This document shows positions 31,037 through 34,752 of a stretch of 34,752 nt of DNA, one piece after another. Source of the DNA: WTXA01 sp041741995 (GTDB lineage Bacteria; Bacillota; TC1); NCBI GenBank assembly GCA_041741995.1, contig JBGSJN010000106.1:1-34752 (forward strand). The letters are read 5' to 3'. The notes under the pieces were generated by a model, which was not told the origin of the DNA, did not search any database, and was given only the letters and a program-made list of their open reading frames with translations. Each line of letters begins with the position of its first letter. Position 1 is the first letter of the stretch. The translations under genes and the position numbers were made by a program.

Positions 31037-31327
31037 CTATGGTAATTTAAATTTCGTCTCTTTACCTTTACTTTTGAATAAAACTATATTTCTACCGATA
31101 ATTTGCACTATTTCAGCAGTAAAGTTTGCTTCAATCAACTCTTTTATTTCTAATTTATCATCAGGTGAGTTTTTCCCGATTTTTATTTTTACAAGTTCAT
31201 TAGCTTTTAAACCAGTTCTTATTTCTTTAATAATTTCCGGAGTAAACCCTTCTTTTCCTATGATTGCTACAGGATTTAAAAGACTAGCCATTCCTCTTAA
31301 GTATCTTTTTTGTTTTCCGCTTAACAT
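31037..31327 (-). CDS. yhbY: YhbY family CRM-domain RNA-binding protein
   Basis: A 96-residue CRM domain protein associated with assembly of the large ribosomal subunit. It shows LSGKQKRYLRGMASLLNPVAIIGKEG with the GxxG-like loop, KANELVKIKIG and AEIVQIIGRNIVLFKSK. The ATG at 31327 has AGGAGG 6 nt upstream. It lies between obgE and proB with a possible promoter at the end of obgE. Confidence 0.92.
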   Translation of the reverse strand: MLSGKQKRYLRGMASLLNPVAIIGKEGFTPEIIKEIRTGLKANELVKIKIGKNSPDDKLEIKELIEANFTAEIVQIIGRNIVLFKSKGKETKFKLP

Positions 31328-31352
31328 AAATCCTCCTTGTTTCTTGTCTCTA

Positions 31353-31381
31353 ATTATATAAGTTTTAATCTACATAATCAA
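31353..31381 (-). promoter_or_regulatory. Possible promoter for yhbY–proBA
   Basis: TTGATT (31381-31376), a 17-nt spacer and TATAAT (31358-31353) on the minus strand. The -35 is inside the last codons of obgE. It would give the metabolic genes downstream transcription apart from the ribosomal protein promoter. Confidence 0.5.
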
Positions 31382-32627
31382 ACTCTGTTTCGTAAATTCT
31401 TACAGTATCTCCTTCTTTGACTCCCTTTTCCTTCAAGAGAGCATCAACACCTATACTAACTAAGGCTCTATGGAATCTCATAACACCTTCGTCACTATCT
31501 AAATAGGCCATTTTAAATACTCTAAAAACATCATCTCCCGTAACTTCAAAGATACCATCAATGATTTCTACTTTTAGTGGTTTTTCCTTAAGTGATACAA
31601 TTCTATGTTCCTCTTTAAAGATAATTGGTGTCTTTAATGTTTTCACCATATCTAGTGTTTTATACATAAGTGGTTCTAATCCAATTCTTGCTGCTGCTGA
31701 TATCTTATATATTTCGTCTTTATAACCTTCTGCTCTCATCTTGGCGATAAATTCATCAGCTTTTTCTTCTACTCCAGGAATATCTATTTTATTTATTGCT
31801 ATAATTTGGTGTTTATCCCTTAATTCATCATTGAAAAGAGTTAATTCCATATTTATATTTTTATACTCTTCGTAAATTGATCTTTCGAAACTAGCACCGT
31901 CTATAAGATGTATGATCAATTTTGTTCTTTCCAAATGTTTCAAGAAATCATGCCCTAGTCCTATACCTTGACTCGCACCGTCAATAAGACCTGGTATATC
32001 TGCTAAGACAAAGCTATCATCACCTACTTCAACTACACCTAGATGTGGTTCAAGTGTTGTAAATGGATAATCGGCAATCTTAGGTCTTGCCTTTGAGACA
32101 CTACTTATAAGTGTAGATTTACCAGCATTTGGATAACCGGCTATACCTACATCTGCAATTAATTTCAATTCAAGATTCAAAAATAATTCTTCTCCTGGTG
32201 CACCATTTTCTGCAAACTTAGGTTCTTTGTTTCTATTCGTCATAAATCTTGCGTTACCTCTGCCTCCACGTCCACCTTTAGCAACCAAGAGTTTTTGTCC
32301 ATCTTCAATTATATCTGCAATTACTGCCCCAGTTTCGTCTTTAACCATAGTACCTAATGGTACTTTTAGTATAGTAGCCTGAGCATTCTTCCCGTGCATA
32401 TTGCTTCTACTTCCATTTTCTCCTTTGTCGGCCTTGTAGTGCTTCTTGTATTTAAAATCTATCATGGTAGTCATGTTATTGTCACCAATGATGTAGATGT
32501 CACCGCCATTTCCGCCATCACCACCACTGGGTCCGCCTTCTGGCACGTATTTTTCTCTTCTAAAAGATACCATGCCATTTCCGCCGTCACCAGCTTTTAT
32601 AAAAATTTTCGTTCTATCGTAAAACAT
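31365..32627 (-). CDS. obgE: Obg family GTPase
   Basis: Ribosome-associated GTPase needed for 50S assembly and stress responses. The 420-residue protein has the glycine-rich Obg fold (1 to about 157, GGPSGGDGGNGGD), then the GTPase domain with GYPNAGKST, FTTLEPHLG, DIPGLIDGA and NKID, and a C-terminal OCT domain (about 340-420). The ATG at 32627 has AAGGAG 6 nt upstream, just after a terminator-like hairpin. The rplU–prp–rpmA–obgE order is conserved in Firmicutes. Confidence 0.96.
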   Translation of the reverse strand: MFYDRTKIFIKAGDGGNGMVSFRREKYVPEGGPSGGDGGNGGDIYIIGDNNMTTMIDFKYKKHYKADKGENGSRSNMHGKNAQATILKVPLGTMVKDETGAVIADIIEDGQKLLVAKGGRGGRGNARFMTNRNKEPKFAENGAPGEELFLNLELKLIADVGIAGYPNAGKSTLISSVSKARPKIADYPFTTLEPHLGVVEVGDDSFVLADIPGLIDGASQGIGLGHDFLKHLERTKLIIHLIDGASFERSIYEEYKNINMELTLFNDELRDKHQIIAINKIDIPGVEEKADEFIAKMRAEGYKDEIYKISAAARIGLEPLMYKTLDMVKTLKTPIIFKEEHRIVSLKEKPLKVEIIDGIFEVTGDDVFRVFKMAYLDSDEGVMRFHRALVSIGVDALLKEKGVKEGDTVRIYETEFDYVD

Positions 32628-32646
32628 TATTTCTCCTTAAAGATAA

Positions 32647-32669
32647 AACACTCCCTTTGAGGGAGTGTT
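32647..32669 (-). terminator. Attenuator-like hairpin between rpmA and obgE
   Basis: A perfect 10-bp stem (AACACTCCCT / AGGGAGTGTT) with a 3-nt loop, followed on the minus strand by TTATCTTT and then the obgE Shine-Dalgarno. It lies 11 nt after the rpmA stop. Partial termination here would make more ribosomal protein than Obg. It could also act as an mRNA end stabiliser. Confidence 0.7.
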
Positions 32670-32679
32670 AATTTATAAA

Positions 32680-32961
32680 CTATTGAGCTGCATAAATACT
32701 TGCTTGTTTTTTATCTCTGCCTTTTCTTTCGAATCGTACAAAGCCGTCTATCAAAGCAAACAATGTGTCATCTTTACCTATGCCTACATTTATGCCAGGA
32801 TGAATTTTAGTGCCTCTTTGTCTTACTAAAATATTTCCTGCTTTAACTAAAGTACCGTCGCCTCTTTTAACACCCAGTCTTTGCGCATTACTGTCGCGAC
32901 CGTTCCTTGAACTACCTTGTCCCTTTTTGTGGGCAAATAGTTGAAGTTCTAACTTAAACAT
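32680..32961 (-). CDS. rpmA: Ribosomal protein L27 (with cleavable N-terminus)
   Basis: A 93-residue large-subunit protein near the peptidyl transferase centre. The core AHKKGQGSSRNGRDSNAQRL is preceded by nine extra residues ending LQLF, the Firmicute extension removed by the cysteine protease Prp between F9 and A10. The ATG at 32961 has AAGGAGG about 10 nt upstream and overlaps the prp end by 8 nt. Confidence 0.97.
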   Translation of the reverse strand: MFKLELQLFAHKKGQGSSRNGRDSNAQRLGVKRGDGTLVKAGNILVRQRGTKIHPGINVGIGKDDTLFALIDGFVRFERKGRDKKQASIYAAQ

Positions 32962-33286
32962 GAAACTCCACCTCCTTATTGTGGACCTTTATTGAATTCT
33001 TATAATTGTCATGAAGAATTTCTATGCCGTTTAGGAAAATATATTCTATTCCCCCGAGTCTTACATCTTCATTACTTTTAAAAATCAATTCTAAATAGCC
33101 ATCATTTTTTTCAACATTAATATTTGTTATAAATTTTGTCAAACTATATTCTATAGTTTGCAAATGCATCGATATTGCAGCACAAACTAAATCATACTTA
33201 CTTTTACCATTATGCATAGCATGTCCTTCAGACTTAAAACCAGTCCAGTTTCCAAGTTTATCCCTGTAAACAGTAACTTTTATCAT
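32954..33286 (-). CDS. prp: Prp, ribosomal-processing cysteine protease (YsxB family)
   Basis: A 110-residue cysteine protease that trims the N-terminus of L27. The catalytic pair is H22 (SEGHAMHNG) and C35 (YDLVCAAISM), with the spacing of the family. It lies between rplU and rpmA, overlapping its own substrate gene by 8 nt. The ATG at 33286 is 2 nt after the rplU stop and lacks a clear Shine-Dalgarno, so it is probably coupled to rplU translation. Confidence 0.92.
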   Translation of the reverse strand: MIKVTVYRDKLGNWTGFKSEGHAMHNGKSKYDLVCAAISMHLQTIEYSLTKFITNINVEKNDGYLELIFKSNEDVRLGGIEYIFLNGIEILHDNYKNSIKVHNKEVEFHV

Positions 33287-33288
33287 TA

Positions 33289-33621
33289 CTATTTGGCTGA
33301 TTTATCAGCATTTAGAGCAATACTCTCAACTATAACTTCTGTATAAGGTTGTCTGTGACCTTGCTTTCTTCTATAATTCTTTTTAGCTTTATACTTATAG
33401 ACTAAAACTTTTTCGCCTTTACCATGAGAAACTACTTTCAAAACTACTTCAGCATCTTTAACTTCTGGAGTTCCTACTTCTAAACTTTCACCGTTAGCTA
33501 CTAAAAGAACTTTATTGTCCTTTATCAAGCTTCCAACTTCAGCATTAATTTTCTCTAGTTGAAGTGTGTCTCCTTCAACAACTTTATATTGTTTACCACC
33601 ATTTTTAATTATTGCGTACAT
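33289..33621 (-). CDS. rplU: Ribosomal protein L21
   Basis: A 110-residue 23S rRNA-binding protein. It starts MYAIIKNGGKQYKVVEGD and contains VVLKVVSHGKGEKVLVYKYKAKKNYRRKQGHRQPYTEV, the L21 signature. I use the ATG at 33621, 7 nt after AAGGAGG; a longer frame to 33654 runs through the leader. It is first in the rplU–prp–rpmA operon with its own promoter and leader. Confidence 0.96.
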   Translation of the reverse strand: MYAIIKNGGKQYKVVEGDTLQLEKINAEVGSLIKDNKVLLVANGESLEVGTPEVKDAEVVLKVVSHGKGEKVLVYKYKAKKNYRRKQGHRQPYTEVIVESIALNADKSAK

Positions 33622-33708
33622 ATGGCACCTCCTTCGCTTAAGACTCCCTATCAAGGTAGACTTTTGTCTTTAAAAACCTTTTTTACGGGGTTTACAAACG
33701 ACACTATT
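33622..33708 (-). promoter_or_regulatory. Probable L21 leader (autoregulatory ribosomal protein leader)
   Basis: About 85 nt separate the predicted start from the rplU ATG. The region contains GTAAACC…GGTTTTTA pairing, a short GAC-AAAA-GTC hairpin, and CTACCT-TGAT-AGGGAG just before AGCGAAGGAGG. The CTACC-TGATAGGGAG / GCGAAGGAGGTG end resembles what I remember of the Firmicute L21 leader family. I cannot check this against the covariance model. Confidence 0.5.
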
Positions 33709-33711
33709 GTT

Positions 33712-33740
33712 ATTATATATTTTTTCGGTGTCAGATGCAA
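33712..33740 (-). promoter_or_regulatory. Promoter for rplU–prp–rpmA
   Basis: TTGCAT (33740-33735), a 17-nt spacer and TATAAT (33717-33712) on the minus strand. The -35 begins 16 nt after the stop of the LiaF-like gene. Confidence 0.7.
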
Positions 33741-33755
33741 TAGCATACCCTATAT

Positions 33756-34421
33756 TTACTTAACTTCAATACCACCTAAAACAGCTGTGCCTCTAAGGAT
33801 TAAAATATACTCACCTGTTGGTTCTATTGGGTTATGCTTAATTTCCACGCCACCTAAAAAGCCATTAACATCACTTCTTATTCTAATACTAGATGGAAGT
33901 TTGATTTCTACTCCACCCATAAAAGCATTAACATCTATAATGGCATTTGAAGTTAGTTTTATTCCAGTTAAATCAAGAACAACCCCACCTAGGAAAGCAT
34001 CAGCTTTTCCCCCTTTGAAGTTTTGACTTACTACTTTTTTCTCTACTCCACCAAGTACAGCTATAGCGTTAATCTCATCATTATTATCAATTGATAGATT
34101 ATCCCTAGGGCGAGCTATTCTTTTGAAAATACCACCTAAAAGAATTTCTATACCAATAATAACTAATATACCAGGAAAAATTATTTTATTTAATTGCGGA
34201 TACCAGTCATCAAGTAAATTAACTACACCAAGAAAGGTTACTATTCCACCAAAAATAATATTGTGGTTATTTAATAATATTATTAAACCTATAATAATCA
34301 TTATGAATGGGAAAATTACATTGGCAGTCAATCCAATATCAGTTATTACACCAAGTTCTTGCAAGCCATAAACAACACCAACAACTACAAATAGTAGACC
34401 AAATAAGATTTTAGATTTCAT
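33756..34421 (-). CDS. LiaF-like membrane protein (DUF5668 / cell wall-active antibiotic response type)
   Basis: A 221-residue protein with four predicted membrane segments (about 4-20, 33-50, 54-70, 79-98) and a C-terminal beta-repeat domain. The repeat unit is roughly aFLGGVei and occurs five times, with the GG at about residues 124, 145, 169, 190 and 216, each 21-26 residues apart. Such domains occur in LiaF and related envelope-stress sensors, but no Lia-type two-component genes are seen here. The start is the ATG at 34421, 6 nt after AAGGAGG; the ATG two codons earlier touches the ribosome binding site. It overlaps the upstream partial ORF by 11 nt. Function is not established. Confidence 0.75.
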   Translation of the reverse strand: MKSKILFGLLFVVVGVVYGLQELGVITDIGLTANVIFPFIMIIIGLIILLNNHNIIFGGIVTFLGVVNLLDDWYPQLNKIIFPGILVIIGIEILLGGIFKRIARPRDNLSIDNNDEINAIAVLGGVEKKVVSQNFKGGKADAFLGGVVLDLTGIKLTSNAIIDVNAFMGGVEIKLPSSIRIRSDVNGFLGGVEIKHNPIEPTGEYILILRGTAVLGGIEVK

Positions 34422-34752
34422 CTTCATCCTCCTTAGCTATTTTATCAATAATAGGTCCTGCATCACCTATTAATTTTAATCTGATTGGTTTAAGATCCAA
34501 ATCAAGATATTTAAGCAGATTATCAATTCTTAAATTCTTGTCACTTCCTGCATATACCTCTATAATAACTCCGATATCAGTGAAATTCCAGTCTAAAATA
34601 TATTCTTTTATATCTTTTATCCCGATAGTTTTCTTTGTTTTAACTTCCATCAATATTTCAGTTTTACTTAACTTATCGGTGATTATAGCTCTATACTCAT
34701 CACTACTAACCCCATCACCATAAGCTAACAGATACTTCGCTATTCTAAGCAT
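34411..34752 (-). CDS. Unrecognised protein, C-terminal part (partial)
   Basis: A 113-residue open frame that runs to the right edge. The first codon in the window is ATG, but I cannot tell whether it is the true start. It is soluble, charged and mixed alpha/beta by eye, with segments ILMEVKTKKTIGIKDIKEYI and TDIGVIIEVYAGSDKNLRI and an acidic tail. I do not recognise a family. Its stop overlaps the start of the LiaF-like gene by 11 nt, so the two are probably cotranscribed and may act together. Confidence 0.6.
   Translation of the reverse strand: MLRIAKYLLAYGDGVSSDEYRAIITDKLSKTEILMEVKTKKTIGIKDIKEYILDWNFTDIGVIIEVYAGSDKNLRIDNLLKYLDLDLKPIRLKLIGDAGPIIDKIAKEDEDEI

Noticed and set aside
33559..34026. 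155-residue plus-strand open frame
   Set aside because: It runs antisense across the rplU start, promoter and the LiaF-like repeats; its PP/TPP repeats mirror the GGV codons on the other strand.
1..34752. CRISPR arrays, insertion sequences, prophage genes, tRNA or rRNA genes
   Set aside because: No regularly spaced direct repeats, transposase or integrase motifs, or tRNA/rRNA consensus stretches were seen on either strand.

Overview
The window is AT-rich chromosomal DNA from a low-GC Gram-positive bacterium, most likely an anaerobic, spore-forming member of the Clostridia. The evidence is NfnAB, SpoVS, an efp–asp23–amaP–nusB block, the alaS–ireB–ruvX–DUF1292–mltG order, strong AGGAGG ribosome binding sites, a SAM-I riboswitch, and an L27 protein with a Prp-cleavable N-terminus. 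I cannot assign genus or species. I see no prophage, transposon, CRISPR array, rRNA or tRNA. Almost every gene is a core gene, so the novelty is mainly in the leaders and intercistronic hairpins.

Layout. (1) 1-3053: folD (cut by the left edge), nfnB and nfnA, all on the minus strand, behind a promoter with a leader of about 137 nt. (2) 3106-17141: a tight minus-strand run alaS–ireB–ruvX–DUF1292–mltG–U32–yqeG–aroE–aroK–tldD–pmbA–aroQ–M24 peptidase–efp–asp23–amaP–nusB, with many 1-14 nt overlaps, closed by a hairpin at 3106-3128. (3) 17199-21657: recA–recX, then rny–ymdB–spoVS behind a near-consensus promoter and an elaborate leader. (4) 21764-23259: the only plus-strand island, a SAM-I riboswitch controlling metA, then rpsT, ending in a terminator shared with convergent holA. 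(5) 23258-33740: minus-strand rplU–prp–rpmA–obgE–yhbY–proB–proA–nadD–yqeK–rsfS–comEA–comEC–holA. (6) 33756-34752: a LiaF-like membrane protein and an unrecognised partial ORF.

How the genes fit together: ribosome and translation functions (L21, L27 and its protease Prp, Obg, YhbY, RsfS, S20, EF-P, AlaS, a probable tRNA hydroxylase), RNA turnover (RNase Y), recombination and DNA uptake (RecA/RecX, ComEA/ComEC, HolA), the shikimate pathway (AroQ, AroE, AroK), proline (ProBA), methionine (MetA), NAD (NadD) and redox/C1 metabolism (NfnAB, FolD), plus wall synthesis and envelope stress (MltG, IreB, Asp23/AmaP, LiaF-like).

The items most worth following are the rny leader, whose 5' end is perfectly complementary over 12 nt to the loop and 3' arm of a terminator just before the rny Shine-Dalgarno; a 13-bp perfect hairpin that buries the comEA Shine-Dalgarno behind an anti-SD mimic; and terminator-like hairpins between rpmA and obgE.
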